32,102 nt of DNA from Candidatus Woesearchaeota archaeon CG11_big_fil_rev_8_21_14_0_20_43_8 (GTDB lineage: Archaea > Nanobdellota > Nanobdellia > Woesearchaeales > CG08-08-20-14), in the NCBI GenBank assembly GCA_002762705.1, contig PCVE01000041.1, forward strand, positions 1 to 32,102, written 5' to 3'. A model generated the notes under the pieces. The model searched no databases. It was not told the origin of the DNA and worked only from the letters and a program-made list of their open reading frames with translations. Positions 12,967-21,912 of this stretch are shown here, one piece after another; position 1 is the first letter of the stretch; each line of letters begins with the position of its first letter. A program made the translations under genes and the position numbers.

Positions 12967-14271
12967 TCATTGCAACGCATCAAATGCGCTCAATCTCTTG
13001 TCGAATTCATCCATGAGATGCATCGGCACTAGTGATGTGCATATACGCAGACCATCTGGGTGCCCTCCGCCGAATATCCCTAGTGGGACAGCAGTGAGAC
13101 CGCACCTGAACATGTCCGCAAGAAGCAGGCTTCCATCTGAATATCCTGAATGATTCACAGTGAAATAGAAACCATCACCGACAGGTCCATAGCTGTCTTC
13201 TTTATACAATATATCGAACCCATGCTTTCTGAATATCCTCTTCATCTCTCTCGCGCTTTCAGAATATGGTCTCAGATGATCTCCTATGCTGAATGTTCCT
13301 GAACTGGAAAAATCAAGCAACGATGCGAAAGCCATCTGGGCGGATCTTGGCGCGCTCGCGACTATTGAATAGAGTCCTCCTTGGATAAATGCGTCAAGGA
13401 ATCTTTCCTGGTTGAACATTTTCCTAAGCGATTGTGACCTATGATCTTTCAGAGCGTCTCCGATCGCGGTGAAACCCACTCTTTCCCCTGCATAACTGAA
13501 TATCTTCGAAGCAGAGAAAAGCGCGATATAATTATCAGTATACTTCATGATGCTTGGCGCAAGATCAGGATCATCCGGATCTAGGAATCCCGGCCTTCTT
13601 GAATCAAAACCGAAATATGCGTTGTCCTCTATGGCTGTGACATTGTGTCTCTCAAGGACTTTGGCTAGCTTCTCAAGCTCGCTTTCAGATCTGACTTCCC
13701 ATGAAGGATTGCAGGGAGATGACCAAAGAAGGGCTGCTATACTTGTATCCTCTGAAAGTCTTCGATCGATCTCTTCTACAAGCGCATCTCCTGACTTTTC
13801 ATAAGTATCAACACATTCTACGCCTACTCGCTGTATCTTAGCCTGCAGCTTATTGACAGCGAAACCAGGATCAAGTGTCATTATCTTGTCTCGTCCCTGA
13901 TAGAGTGAAGCTATGAGGCCTATCGAGACAAAGCATCCATGCATGGCTCCGACAGTGGGTATGATCGATTCAGGATCTATACTTTTGCCGAGGAATGTCC
14001 TTATGAATCTGCTTCCTGCCTCTTTTAGTTCAGGCGTCCCTGCAAACGAGCAATATTGCGCGCTGTCGGCATTATTTAGCGCGGCTTTGTGCGCTTCGAT
14101 GCCCGCATCAGGCGCAAGAAGTCCAGGGATGCCCATATCCATCCTGATATATTTTATCGAAAGAGCATCTTCTATCTTTCCTGCAAGTATGCCCACATTC
14201 CTTATCGATATGCCTTCAAGGTTGATTCCTGACTGGTTTATAACTTCGTCTATTTTCTTAGTATCTATCAT
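12967..14271 (-). CDS. PLP-dependent aminotransferase, class I/II
   Basis: 434 residues, fold type I. Markers: SFAGTPELKEAGSRFI, PTVGAMHGCF, LDPGFAVNKLQAKIQRVGVECV, the substrate/PLP loop SSPCNPSWEV, IEDNAYFGFDSR (Asp binding the pyridine nitrogen, then Tyr) and SASKIFSYAGERVGF, where K is the expected Schiff-base lysine. The C-terminal domain ends with GLRICTSLVP, with the carboxylate-binding Arg. It resembles the MalY/AspB side of the family, and the substrate cannot be assigned. A TATA box (14296-14305) about 29 nt before the ATG and no ribosome binding site suggest a nearly leaderless mRNA. Its stop lies 4 nt from the end of the convergent DUF84-like gene. Confidence 0.85.
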   Translation of the reverse strand: MIDTKKIDEVINQSGINLEGISIRNVGILAGKIEDALSIKYIRMDMGIPGLLAPDAGIEAHKAALNNADSAQYCSFAGTPELKEAGSRFIRTFLGKSIDPESIIPTVGAMHGCFVSIGLIASLYQGRDKIMTLDPGFAVNKLQAKIQRVGVECVDTYEKSGDALVEEIDRRLSEDTSIAALLWSSPCNPSWEVRSESELEKLAKVLERHNVTAIEDNAYFGFDSRRPGFLDPDDPDLAPSIMKYTDNYIALFSASKIFSYAGERVGFTAIGDALKDHRSQSLRKMFNQERFLDAFIQGGLYSIVASAPRSAQMAFASLLDFSSSGTFSIGDHLRPYSESAREMKRIFRKHGFDILYKEDSYGPVGDGFYFTVNHSGYSDGSLLLADMFRCGLTAVPLGIFGGGHPDGLRICTSLVPMHLMDEFDKRLSAFDALQ

Positions 14272-14295
14272 ATCGGGCAGGTTATTGCCGGATCT

Positions 14296-14305
14296 GATTT
14301 AAATC
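14296..14305 (-). promoter_or_regulatory. TATA box of the aminotransferase gene
   Basis: GATTTAAATC, palindromic, centred about 29 nt before the ATG at 14271. Confidence 0.5.
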
Positions 14306-14418
14306 TTTTGGTCAGAAAATGCATCAATCAGAAAGGCACATAATCCAGTTTCAATAGTTCGCTGTTGATGTGTGGATCATATTTATCTATTATAATTTTG
14401 CTAAAAAGGGTCAAATAG

Positions 14419-14646
14419 TCACTTCAATTTAGACAAGTACTTCTCTAAGTCTTTGTAAACTTTTTTCCTGCTGAGAAGACATACCAACATGACATTTGGT
14501 TCTATGATCGCATAGACCAGCCTTGTCTCTCTAGATTGTATATCTAGTCTTACTCTGAAAAGTAGAGAATATTGCTTCGCGATGGGAGCGTATCTTGCAT
14601 GATACAGATGACAAGCGCACGCTGCATTCAGCAGTGTGCCCCGCAT
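14419..14646 (-). CDS. Small RelE/ParE-like protein, possibly N-terminally damaged
   Basis: 75 residues. The C-terminal two thirds look like the RelE/ParE toxin core: KQYSLLFRVRLDIQSRETRLVYAIIEPNVMLVCLLSRKKVYKDLEKYLSKL, with the LFRvR..rLVY.I pattern and a basic C-terminal helix. RelE proteins are usually 80-100 residues. The frame upstream holds a TGA nine codons after another ATG (14691), and the natural N-terminal helix is missing, so the gene may be frameshifted or decayed. No antitoxin-like gene is adjacent on the same strand. Function as an mRNA interferase is possible but unproven. Confidence 0.4.
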   Translation of the reverse strand: MRGTLLNAACACHLYHARYAPIAKQYSLLFRVRLDIQSRETRLVYAIIEPNVMLVCLLSRKKVYKDLEKYLSKLK

Positions 14647-14701
14647 ATGGATGAAATACCCAAATCAACAAAAGACTTCTCGTAGTGCCATGATAGCCGG
14701 A

Positions 14702-14712
14702 ACATTTAAATA
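14702..14712 (+). promoter_or_regulatory. Promoter of the TRAM protein gene
   Basis: ACATTTAAATA gives a predicted start near 14735 and a leader of about 55 nt that holds AGGTGA. A second A/T box (TATATATAAAG, about 14759-14770) is too close to the start to leave the ribosome binding site in the mRNA. Confidence 0.45.
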
Positions 14713-14790
14713 CCCTGTTTTATTCATCCAAATCTATGCGGCCTCTGGAAAGGGGGTTGTATATATAAAGTAAATATAGGTGAGAAAGAT

Positions 14791-15198
14791 ATGTTTGGAA
14801 ATAGAAGACCACCAATGAGAGCTCCGGTCGAAGTCGGTGAGGAGCTGGATGTAAGGATTGAGGCTGTCGGTGAGAAAGGCGACGGCATCGCAAAGAAGAG
14901 CGGGTTCGTCCTGTTCGTTGCGAACACAAAAGTCGGAGACACTGTTAGGATCAGAGTCAACAAGGTCTTTAAGAAAGTCGCATTCGCAGATGTGATCGGC
15001 GAAGCGAGCGGACCTATACCAGAATCAAGTCCGGCACCAAGCAGGGGGGATCAGGAAGTATCTGTCCAGCCTGAGCCAGATGAGGAACGAGAAGAGGATT
15101 CAGATTCATTCGGCGAAGAATCAGAAGAGACTGACAGCGCTGATGAAGAAGAGTATTCCCAGGACTCAGAGGACGAAGAAGAAGAGAAAAACGAGTGA
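14791..15198 (+). CDS. TRAM-domain protein with acidic tail
   Basis: 135 residues. Residues about 12-75 are a TRAM domain (VGEELDVRIEAVGEKGDGIAKKSGFVLFVANTKVGDTVRIRVNKVFKKVAFADVI), a small RNA-binding beta-barrel; single-TRAM proteins are common in archaea and are thought to bind tRNA or act as RNA chaperones. Residues 76-135 are a low-complexity tail with long Glu/Asp/Ser runs, unusual for this family, where proteins normally end soon after the barrel. AGGTGA lies 8 nt before the ATG. A long T-rich stretch after the stop should end transcription. Confidence 0.9.
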   Translation: MFGNRRPPMRAPVEVGEELDVRIEAVGEKGDGIAKKSGFVLFVANTKVGDTVRIRVNKVFKKVAFADVIGEASGPIPESSPAPSRGDQEVSVQPEPDEEREEDSDSFGEESEETDSADEEEYSQDSEDEEEEKNE

Positions 15199-15233
15199 TT
15201 CTTTACATTTTTTTGATTTTTTCTTAAGTTTTT
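15199..15233 (+). terminator. T-rich terminator after the TRAM gene
   Basis: Directly after the stop come several T-runs (up to seven and six Ts) with no hairpin, as is typical of archaeal intrinsic termination. The tract runs into the TATA box of the next gene. Confidence 0.5.
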
Positions 15234-15240
15234 TATATAT
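15231..15240 (+). promoter_or_regulatory. TATA box of the Cys-cluster protein gene (leaderless)
   Basis: TTTTATATAT, centred about 24 nt before the ATG at 15260. Confidence 0.5.
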
Positions 15241-15259
15241 TCTGATACACCCCCAGCCT

Positions 15260-15841
15260 ATGGCGCGGCTTGAATCCTTAGCTGAAGAAGGCATTGTGAA
15301 ATATTTCTTCCATTCTCCGTCTTCCAGACTGCCGATCCGCGATGTGCTCAATGAGCAGGGGGCGGGTCATAAGAGAGAGCCACATATCGAGGCAGGCGCT
15401 GAGAACTATCTCACTGGATGCTATCAGAGGAATGTCCGGAATTTCGCTTTTTCAGACCGGCGATATCTTTTCTGGGTGACTATGTGCAGGAACAGAGGGC
15501 TTGAACAGAACGGCAGGCAGTTTGTCGTCGGATATCTCGACAAGAAAGAGGTCCTAGAACGTGGAGATCACCTGGCCGTCAGGGGTGATGTACATCTTTA
15601 TTCATTCTCAGATGCGATTCTTGTCTCTGATATCTTCGATTGGAAGAGTTTCACTCGTCCTCTTCTGAATTCAGTGCCATTTATTGATAAAAGAAGGACT
15701 AAAAAAATCCTGGCCTGCTTCAAAGGGAAGAGAAACATTACGGATAGATGCATAGAAGAGATTATCCGCCTTGACACCGGGATGTATACCTGCGTCGGTC
15801 TGTCCTGTGACTATGCTAATAGATGTCCTAGGATTTCTTAA
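15260..15841 (+). CDS. Unknown protein, possibly PUA-like, with C-terminal Cys cluster
   Basis: 193 residues from the ATG at 15260; the frame is open further upstream, but there it overlaps the TRAM gene in another frame, and the TATA box 24 nt before 15260 fits a leaderless start. The N-terminal half includes EGIVKYFFHSPSSRLPIRD and FWVTMCRNRGLEQNGRQFVVGYLDKKEVLERGDHLAVRGDVHLYSFSDAILVSDIF, a strand-rich pattern that recalls PUA/ASCH-like nucleic-acid-binding domains; this is only a resemblance. The C-terminus reads YTCVGLSCDYANRCP, three Cys that may bind zinc. No family assigned. Confidence 0.65.
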   Translation: MARLESLAEEGIVKYFFHSPSSRLPIRDVLNEQGAGHKREPHIEAGAENYLTGCYQRNVRNFAFSDRRYLFWVTMCRNRGLEQNGRQFVVGYLDKKEVLERGDHLAVRGDVHLYSFSDAILVSDIFDWKSFTRPLLNSVPFIDKRRTKKILACFKGKRNITDRCIEEIIRLDTGMYTCVGLSCDYANRCPRIS

Positions 15842-15935
15842 AATGGCCTTTCTTTGATTTTCGGGAAAAACTTAATGTGAAACGGAGTCAATATCCATAA
15901 ATGGCCCTATCAGCCGTCAGGCTTCTTTGTCGATT

Positions 15936-18398
15936 CTATAGCACTCTGCTCACATGCTCTGTCTTCTCGATACGGACAATGTTCTCGACAAAGCTCTCTA
16001 TCTTCGGGTCATGCGAGACAATGATCGTCTGCTGAGCGCCGATCTCCTCGAGCACATCACGTACTCGATCAAGCTGATCAGAACTGAATCCATCTGTCGG
16101 TTCATCCAGTATTATTATCTCGTCGGTGCGGATTGTCTTGATAAGATCATTGATCACTTTGTTCAACGCAAGTCTATAAGCCAAAGCGATAGATGTCTTC
16201 TCGCCGCCAGACAGATGCGCGACGTCGATGTCATGGCCGTTCTGGAACACAAGCGGAGTGAATTCATCATCGATCGAGACACTGGTCGTGTCATCCTCGA
16301 CAAGCATATCGAACCAGTTCTGGAACAGGCTCTTGAATTCACGATTGATCTTCACCATGACATGTTTCTCTATGGTGCTCATGAGATTCATGAACTGGTC
16401 CTGGAGCCAGATCGACAAGCCTTCATATGTCTTCAGGCGGGAGTACGCTTCCCTCATCTTCCTGACATCTTCTTCTATCTCGATGCAGAAAGCCTCAAGA
16501 GAATCATGCTCGCTCTTCAGCCTCTCTCTTCTGAGCTTGATCTCTTCAAGCAGACCTGAAAGATTCTGGAATCCGACTTTCTTTTCTAGATGTTCTTTTT
16601 CGATATCACCAAATGCATCTGACTTTGTGATAGATAGATCCCGTTCTTTTTTTATCTCATTGATATTTTCTTCAGCGAATGTCGGGTCATTCTTTGCGTC
16701 GCGCAGGCTCTGGCGTTTTTCATCTAGACGCAAAAGGATGTGTTTCCTCTCCTGGAACCTCATATGTAGTTCTCTTATCATGGTGATGGCTTTCTTTTTC
16801 TTCTCGATCGAATCAAGCATCTTCATATCAGATAGCGTGTCAAGTTCTTTCTCAGTTAGAAGGACCTCTTCTTTTAGCCTGTCGATCTCTTCATTTGACT
16901 GTAGCATCGTGGCTTTACGTCTATAGAACTCATCGAACCATGATTTTATCCGCGCAAGACCGATCTCTTGTTCTGAAAGCGTGTCCAATTTGTTGTGCAT
17001 GGATTCGATCTCTTCCTTAAGACTGACACGTTTCACCGCAAGCTTGGATATGATGGTATTGTTCTCGAGTATGACATTGTTCTCCTTCTCCAATATCGAC
17101 CTCTTATGGACACCATCGACAGTCTGCAGACATGTCGGGCATTCCTTCAGATCACTTATCCTGTTGACAAGCTCATCAGCATCCAGCTTATAGACTTCTG
17201 CCTTTGTGATAGCGGAATCAAGCGCCTTCATAGCCTCTTCTTTCTCCTTGAGTTTTCCAAGGAAAGTATCTTTCTTCTCAAGATTCTTTTTTATCAGATC
17301 GACTTTCTTGATATATTCTGTTTCTTTTTTTAGGTCCTCACTGAATTCTTCTGCCTGCATAGAGAGCTCTTTTATTGATCTCTTCAGGTTCTGCAGCCTC
17401 TCAGTGAACGCAGCCCTCTTCTCAGATGATTCTCTGTATTCATCTTGCAATATCTCAAGATCTTTTTCAGCAGATCCGATATCAGGTTCATCCGAAGTGG
17501 ATTCGATAGATGCTGATCTTTTCTCAAGTGTCAATATCTCTTCGGCATATTGCTTCATCCGTCTCTCAAGTTCGACTCGTTGCCGTAATTTCTCTTCGAG
17601 CTTTGTCTTGAGTATCTCTGTCTGTTGTTTTATTGTCCTGAAAACATCTAAGCGTTCTTCAGATTCCAAAATCCCCTTCTTTTTCTCAGAATGGTCCTTC
17701 ATGACTTTCTTTAGTTCAGTCTCACATCTCTCAAGATCATCTTTTGTGCGGCCAAGCAATAGACGCCGCTGCTTCATCATCTCTTCTTTCTCAGAAAGGC
17801 CGATAGTCCTACCTTTCTCAAGGCGTGTCCTGTCTTTTAGCGTCTTGACATATTCGGCCGCGTTCTCTTTTAGCCGTTTGTATTTATCGATCCTAAAGAC
17901 CCGCCGCAAAGTGTCGAGCCGCATCTGCGGGTCAGAGAACAATATGTGCTTCATCTCTTCTTGTGGAGTATAGACTGTGAATCGGTATACAAGATCTTCT
18001 CCTCGTCCGATAAGGCTCTTAGGATATCCGATCAAGTCATATATCTTCGAACGCATCTCGACTGGCGTGTAATCATGGCGCTTGCCATCGATCTCTATAT
18101 ATCCAGCTTCCTGACGGATGCCTTTGCTATGTCTTTTTAGGTTCCGTCCTATAAGCACTTCATTTCCACCGACGATGATCGATAGTTCGACAGAGCCATC
18201 ATTTTTTCCTTTCCTGAGAAGTGATTGTGCAGGTAAAGAACCCTTCTTTATGCCGAAAAGACCGAATTCTATGGCATGCAGGATAGATGATTTCCCGGCC
18301 CCTATATCGCCAGATAGCAGAAGAGTCCCTTTTGGGAATGTGACTTCTTCTTCCCGATAGCTTCTGATATTCTGGAGCTTTATGGATTTGATCAGCAT
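15936..18398 (-). CDS. rad50: DNA double-strand-break repair ATPase Rad50
   Basis: 820 residues, a normal length for archaeal Rad50, the SMC-like ATPase that bridges DNA ends with the Mre11 nuclease. Walker A GDIGAGKSS at 30-38; two long coiled-coil arms at about 180-410 and 430-690; zinc hook CPTC at about 419-422; signature LSGGEK at 729-734; Walker B IIILDEPTDG at 761-770; D-loop and switch His in IIVSHD. Mre11 is usually next to Rad50 in archaea, but neither neighbour here is a nuclease, so it must be elsewhere. A TATA box 28 nt before the ATG and the absence of a ribosome binding site suggest a leaderless mRNA. Confidence 0.95.
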   Translation of the reverse strand: MLIKSIKLQNIRSYREEEVTFPKGTLLLSGDIGAGKSSILHAIEFGLFGIKKGSLPAQSLLRKGKNDGSVELSIIVGGNEVLIGRNLKRHSKGIRQEAGYIEIDGKRHDYTPVEMRSKIYDLIGYPKSLIGRGEDLVYRFTVYTPQEEMKHILFSDPQMRLDTLRRVFRIDKYKRLKENAAEYVKTLKDRTRLEKGRTIGLSEKEEMMKQRRLLLGRTKDDLERCETELKKVMKDHSEKKKGILESEERLDVFRTIKQQTEILKTKLEEKLRQRVELERRMKQYAEEILTLEKRSASIESTSDEPDIGSAEKDLEILQDEYRESSEKRAAFTERLQNLKRSIKELSMQAEEFSEDLKKETEYIKKVDLIKKNLEKKDTFLGKLKEKEEAMKALDSAITKAEVYKLDADELVNRISDLKECPTCLQTVDGVHKRSILEKENNVILENNTIISKLAVKRVSLKEEIESMHNKLDTLSEQEIGLARIKSWFDEFYRRKATMLQSNEEIDRLKEEVLLTEKELDTLSDMKMLDSIEKKKKAITMIRELHMRFQERKHILLRLDEKRQSLRDAKNDPTFAEENINEIKKERDLSITKSDAFGDIEKEHLEKKVGFQNLSGLLEEIKLRRERLKSEHDSLEAFCIEIEEDVRKMREAYSRLKTYEGLSIWLQDQFMNLMSTIEKHVMVKINREFKSLFQNWFDMLVEDDTTSVSIDDEFTPLVFQNGHDIDVAHLSGGEKTSIALAYRLALNKVINDLIKTIRTDEIIILDEPTDGFSSDQLDRVRDVLEEIGAQQTIIVSHDPKIESFVENIVRIEKTEHVSRVL

Positions 18399-18420
18399 AA
18401 GTATATGGTTTGCGACGTGG

Positions 18421-18430
18421 ATATAAAAAG
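18421..18430 (-). promoter_or_regulatory. TATA box of rad50
   Basis: CTTTTTATAT on the minus strand, centred about 28 nt before the ATG at 18398. Confidence 0.55.
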
Positions 18431-18518
18431 TTTAAGAAACAGCTAAAAAAAGCACCCTACATATCACAGCATCATCCAGTATGCTTCAAAGATACAAAGC
18501 CAATCTCAAAAAGAGCAA

Positions 18519-21380
18519 TCAATCAGCCTTGTTCAATGCGAGCAGTTCGATGTCTGTCTTCAATTCAAGAAGATCATAATATGTCCTCTTCTTGTCATCG
18601 CCATCAGGCAGTACCTCATACGCAGGCTGGAGCAAAGAATAGAGTTTCTTCGATGCCACCACGTCCTTCTCTTTGATAGCTTCTTTGGCTTCAGAAAGCA
18701 ATGACAAGACTTTCTGGAATGATGGGTCTTTCTCGTTATCAAATGTGATAGCGCCAGCACCGCCTTTGTCGAGCCGGTCAAGTTCTTCAGAAAGATACAG
18801 ATGGAACGCGTCATCGCTGATCTCTGTCTTCTCGCGGAGCAGCTGTTCACGTATATCGAGCATCTTCTGCTCACGGCGCACCAATTGCTTCTCTTTGTCT
18901 TTGAGTCTCGCATCAAGTTCAGAAAGCTCTCTCTCTTTCTCTTTGTTCGCCTCTTTCTTGACCATTATGTCCGTGCTAAGCTTCTCGTAGTTTTTCTCGA
19001 GATCATCGACTTTTTTCTTAAGCATCTTCTCACGGCGTTCGTATTTAGTGATATCAGTCTTCAACTCCTTCGCTTTTGCGATCTTTCGTCTCTCCTTTTC
19101 AAGCCGGTCTAGTTCAGCACTATATTTCTCTTCAAGCGAAGCGATGTGCTTCTCTCGTGAATCCATGCTGTCTTTTAGTTTTCCCATTATGCTCTCTTTC
19201 TCTTTCACAGAATTCTGCAATTCGACAAGCCGGGATATCTTCTTGACAACACCTTTCTCTTTGCTATCCAGAAGGCGTACATTCTTCTCGATCTCATGTA
19301 CGGTCTTGATTATCTCCGCTTCTTTCTTGTTCAGGAGATCGACATTCTGCTGGATTATGCCTTTCTTCACATCGATAGAGTTCATGTTGGTCCGAAGTTC
19401 TTTCGTCCGAAGCTCCCATTCATTCCCATATTTTGTGAGCTCCTGTTTATATGCCGGCATTATATTCTCGAACTCTTTCTTATAATCAAGAAGCTCAGCA
19501 CGCAGAGTGTCAAGCCGTTTCAATTTCTCTTCATATTCCTGCTGGAGCTGTGACAGGTCGCCTGATTTCAATAATATCTCTTTCTCTTTTATCTCAAGAC
19601 GTTTCTTCGCTTCCATCACTTTGATCTCTTCTGATTTTATATCCTCTTCCTGACGTGAGAGCTCAAGCCTGCTTTTCTGCACATCATCAGTATGTCTCTT
19701 GACGAGTAGATCCTTGCCATTGATCCTGTCTTCTTCAAAAGTGAGCCGCTCTGCGATGGATTTTATCTCGACTTTATCAGTCTCTACTTCTTCTATCTTC
19801 TCTTTTAGGAAAAATTTCAGTTTCTGCAGCGCTTCTCTCTCTTTTGTCAAGCCTTCGAATTTCTGCATATATTCTGCTTTATATCGATCCAGGTCCTTGC
19901 TTTTCTGCTTTGCGTCTCTTTGCAGCCGATCGAGCTCTTTTTCTTTGAATTCTATCTTCTGTCTCTCATCATTCAACTCGAATTCTTTCTTCTCGAATTC
20001 TTTTCGTCGGATCTCTACATCTTTTTCCCGTTCTTTAAGGGCAGCTTCTTTCTCTTTTAGGATATGTTTCTCAGTTGATAGATCTTTTTCGCGATCGCCA
20101 AGTTCAGTGATCTTATGATTGACTTTCTCGAATTCGTTTTGGAGCTTCTCTTTCTGACGTTCCTGCTCAAGCTTAAAATCCTGTTTCGCCTTGCTTAGCT
20201 CAAGTTTCTTCTCTTCTATCTCTTCCTTTTTCTCTCTTTGTCTGTCTTCATGCAGGCTGATCTTCTCCTGGCGTTCGACTAGCTTGAGCGCCTTCTCTTC
20301 TGCAGCTTTTTCCTGCTTCTTTAGGGCTGCTGTGGCATGCTCGATCTCTTTTTTCAGTTCTTTTAGCTGACGGATCTCTTTTGTCAGCTTATCTTCTATC
20401 TCACGGACCTCTTCAAGACGGTCCAAAGCACTGCCGCCTATCGGGCCGATATCATCGAAATCTGGTTCATCTTTGACCTTCTCTTTGACTTCTTTTAAGA
20501 GATTCTCTGCGTTCTTGCTTTCGCCTTCGACAACAGATAATCTTTCCCGTACTTCTTTTTCAAGGTCATCATGTCTTTTCTCATCATGTCCCTCTACTGT
20601 CAGATTATCAATATCTTCTTTGATCTTCTCCTCTTCATCCATTGACTCGTCATTCTGATCAGAACCCATAAACCCCAAAAATGCAGAAAGCACATTTTGG
20701 AACTCAACACGAGATGATGTCCGGGAAAGGTCATCTGCAAGCCAGTTCTCTTTCAAAACATCGCGTACCCATACTGCGAAGTCATTCTTGACTTCATTCA
20801 CATGATGGGAGAAATCCATATCATCCATGGTCTTGACAGCTCCAAAAAGTTCATTCAGATTCCTGATCTCACTGCCATTTTTGAGCCGGAAATATTGAGA
20901 CGGTGATACCGATTCGTTTTTTGTCTTGATACTGACTTTTTGCTCTTCATTGGATATCGCATCGCTGACTATAATCTCTTGTGTGATATCTTCAGGCCTA
21001 TCATCTACACTTACTGCCACTTCAGGGGTCTGTGTCTCATGCATTTCATGAGTCTCATCAGGATTTGGGATATTCCAGAAATCTTCATCTTCATTGACGT
21101 GGATCATCTTGACTTTTATATCAGCAGATAACCGTGGTGTCTCTTTCTTCTTTCCAAGTGAGAGGATGCTGTCTATTATGCCATGTTTTTTCTTTGTCTG
21201 AAATTCAGGCGCAGGTGCGCTTGGCATATCAGTCTGTCCAGATTGAACAAAATCTTCAAAGTGAGGCGGTTCTGAGACCTCGTCGTGCTTCTCTTCTTTT
21301 GGTTCAGTATCTTCCTTGAGTAGATTATCAAGTTTAGAATTCAATGCTTTTATCTCTTTATCAAGCTCTTCCTTGCTCAT
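18519..21380 (-). CDS. Very long coiled-coil protein of unknown function
   Basis: 953 residues, cytoplasmic by sequence (no signal peptide or membrane segment). Order: short N-terminal coil (1-25), a disordered acidic region with Pro and Ser (25-150), a small folded part (about 160-235, YFRLKNGSEIRNLNELFGAVKTMDDMDF...), about 550 residues of near-continuous heptads rich in E, K and R (about 290-850), and a compact helical C-terminal domain (about 880-953: KDPSFQKVLSLLSEAKEAIKEKDVVASKKLYSLLQPAYEVLPDGDDKKRTYYDLLELKTDIELL). The last domain looks conserved and globular, and I believe similar ends occur in other DPANN proteins (from memory). A structural or scaffold role is inference. GGGGGAAAAGAGG precedes the ATG. 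Confidence 0.85.
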   Translation of the reverse strand: MSKEELDKEIKALNSKLDNLLKEDTEPKEEKHDEVSEPPHFEDFVQSGQTDMPSAPAPEFQTKKKHGIIDSILSLGKKKETPRLSADIKVKMIHVNEDEDFWNIPNPDETHEMHETQTPEVAVSVDDRPEDITQEIIVSDAISNEEQKVSIKTKNESVSPSQYFRLKNGSEIRNLNELFGAVKTMDDMDFSHHVNEVKNDFAVWVRDVLKENWLADDLSRTSSRVEFQNVLSAFLGFMGSDQNDESMDEEEKIKEDIDNLTVEGHDEKRHDDLEKEVRERLSVVEGESKNAENLLKEVKEKVKDEPDFDDIGPIGGSALDRLEEVREIEDKLTKEIRQLKELKKEIEHATAALKKQEKAAEEKALKLVERQEKISLHEDRQREKKEEIEEKKLELSKAKQDFKLEQERQKEKLQNEFEKVNHKITELGDREKDLSTEKHILKEKEAALKEREKDVEIRRKEFEKKEFELNDERQKIEFKEKELDRLQRDAKQKSKDLDRYKAEYMQKFEGLTKEREALQKLKFFLKEKIEEVETDKVEIKSIAERLTFEEDRINGKDLLVKRHTDDVQKSRLELSRQEEDIKSEEIKVMEAKKRLEIKEKEILLKSGDLSQLQQEYEEKLKRLDTLRAELLDYKKEFENIMPAYKQELTKYGNEWELRTKELRTNMNSIDVKKGIIQQNVDLLNKKEAEIIKTVHEIEKNVRLLDSKEKGVVKKISRLVELQNSVKEKESIMGKLKDSMDSREKHIASLEEKYSAELDRLEKERRKIAKAKELKTDITKYERREKMLKKKVDDLEKNYEKLSTDIMVKKEANKEKERELSELDARLKDKEKQLVRREQKMLDIREQLLREKTEISDDAFHLYLSEELDRLDKGGAGAITFDNEKDPSFQKVLSLLSEAKEAIKEKDVVASKKLYSLLQPAYEVLPDGDDKKRTYYDLLELKTDIELLALNKAD

Positions 21381-21455
21381 CCTCTTTTCCCCCTTTATCA
21401 GGAATATCCCAATGTTAAGATTATTATGATATAATATGTATTATACGCCCCAGGC

Positions 21456-21465
21456 TATTTAAATA
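21456..21465 (-). promoter_or_regulatory. TATA box of the coiled-coil gene
   Basis: TATTTAAATA, a perfect palindrome in the gap between two divergent genes. For the minus strand it predicts a start near 21430 and a leader of about 50 nt. Confidence 0.45.
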
Positions 21466-21477
21466 CTTTTTGGAAAG

Positions 21478-21489
21478 CTTTTTAAAAGG
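21478..21489 (+). promoter_or_regulatory. TATA box of the aIF1A gene (leaderless)
   Basis: CTTTTTAAAAGG, centred 26 nt before the ATG at 21510. Confidence 0.55.
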
Positions 21490-21509
21490 GAGCCCATTTT
21501 TAAATACAG

Positions 21510-21872
21510 ATGGCATTTATACCCAAAAAAAAGAAGAAAGTCAAAAAAGGTCAGGAAGCAGAAGAAGAAGATCAATTGATCCGACGTGTCAAGCTTCCGC
21601 GTGGCAGAGAGACATTAGGCCTTCTTGACCAAAGATTAGGTGCATCAAGGGTACGTGTCAGATGTCTTGATGGAAAGACTCGTGTATGCAGGATACCAGG
21701 AAGGCTGAAAAGGCGTCTTTGGGTCAGACCAGGTGACATAGTCATAGTCGAACCATGGGAGTTTGGTGGTGACGAGAAAGGCGATGTCATATTCAAGTAT
21801 AAGCCGATACAGGTCCAATGGCTTGAGACGAACGGTTATCTGAAGAAACTCACAGATATGGACGCTTTCTAA
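21510..21872 (+). CDS. eif1A: Translation initiation factor aIF1A
   Basis: 120 residues: a basic N-terminal tail (MAFIPKKKKKVKKG), the S1/OB-fold core (LPRGRETLGLLDQRLGASRVRVRCLDGKTRVCRIPGRLKRRLWVRPGDIVIVEPWEF) and the C-terminal helix (GDVIFKYKPIQVQWLETNGYLKKL), all as in archaeal and eukaryotic eIF1A. It binds the A-site of the small ribosomal subunit during initiation. The QRLGASRVRVRCLDG and IPGRLKRRLWVRPGD motifs are diagnostic. The mRNA appears leaderless. Confidence 0.96.
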   Translation: MAFIPKKKKKVKKGQEAEEEDQLIRRVKLPRGRETLGLLDQRLGASRVRVRCLDGKTRVCRIPGRLKRRLWVRPGDIVIVEPWEFGGDEKGDVIFKYKPIQVQWLETNGYLKKLTDMDAF

Positions 21873-21878
21873 GGTAAG

Positions 21879-21888
21879 CTTTATATTC
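21879..21888 (+). promoter_or_regulatory. TATA box of the metallopeptidase-like gene
   Basis: CTTTATATTC, centred about 29 nt before the ATG at 21913, with no ribosome binding site between, so probably leaderless. It starts 7 nt after the aIF1A stop. Confidence 0.4.
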
Positions 21889-21912
21889 TAATTTAATCTA
21901 GCATAATCTGGG

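Noticed and set aside
15080..15259. N-terminal extension of the Cys-cluster protein
   Set aside because: It overlaps the TRAM gene in another frame and the terminator/promoter region; the TATA box points to the ATG at 15260.
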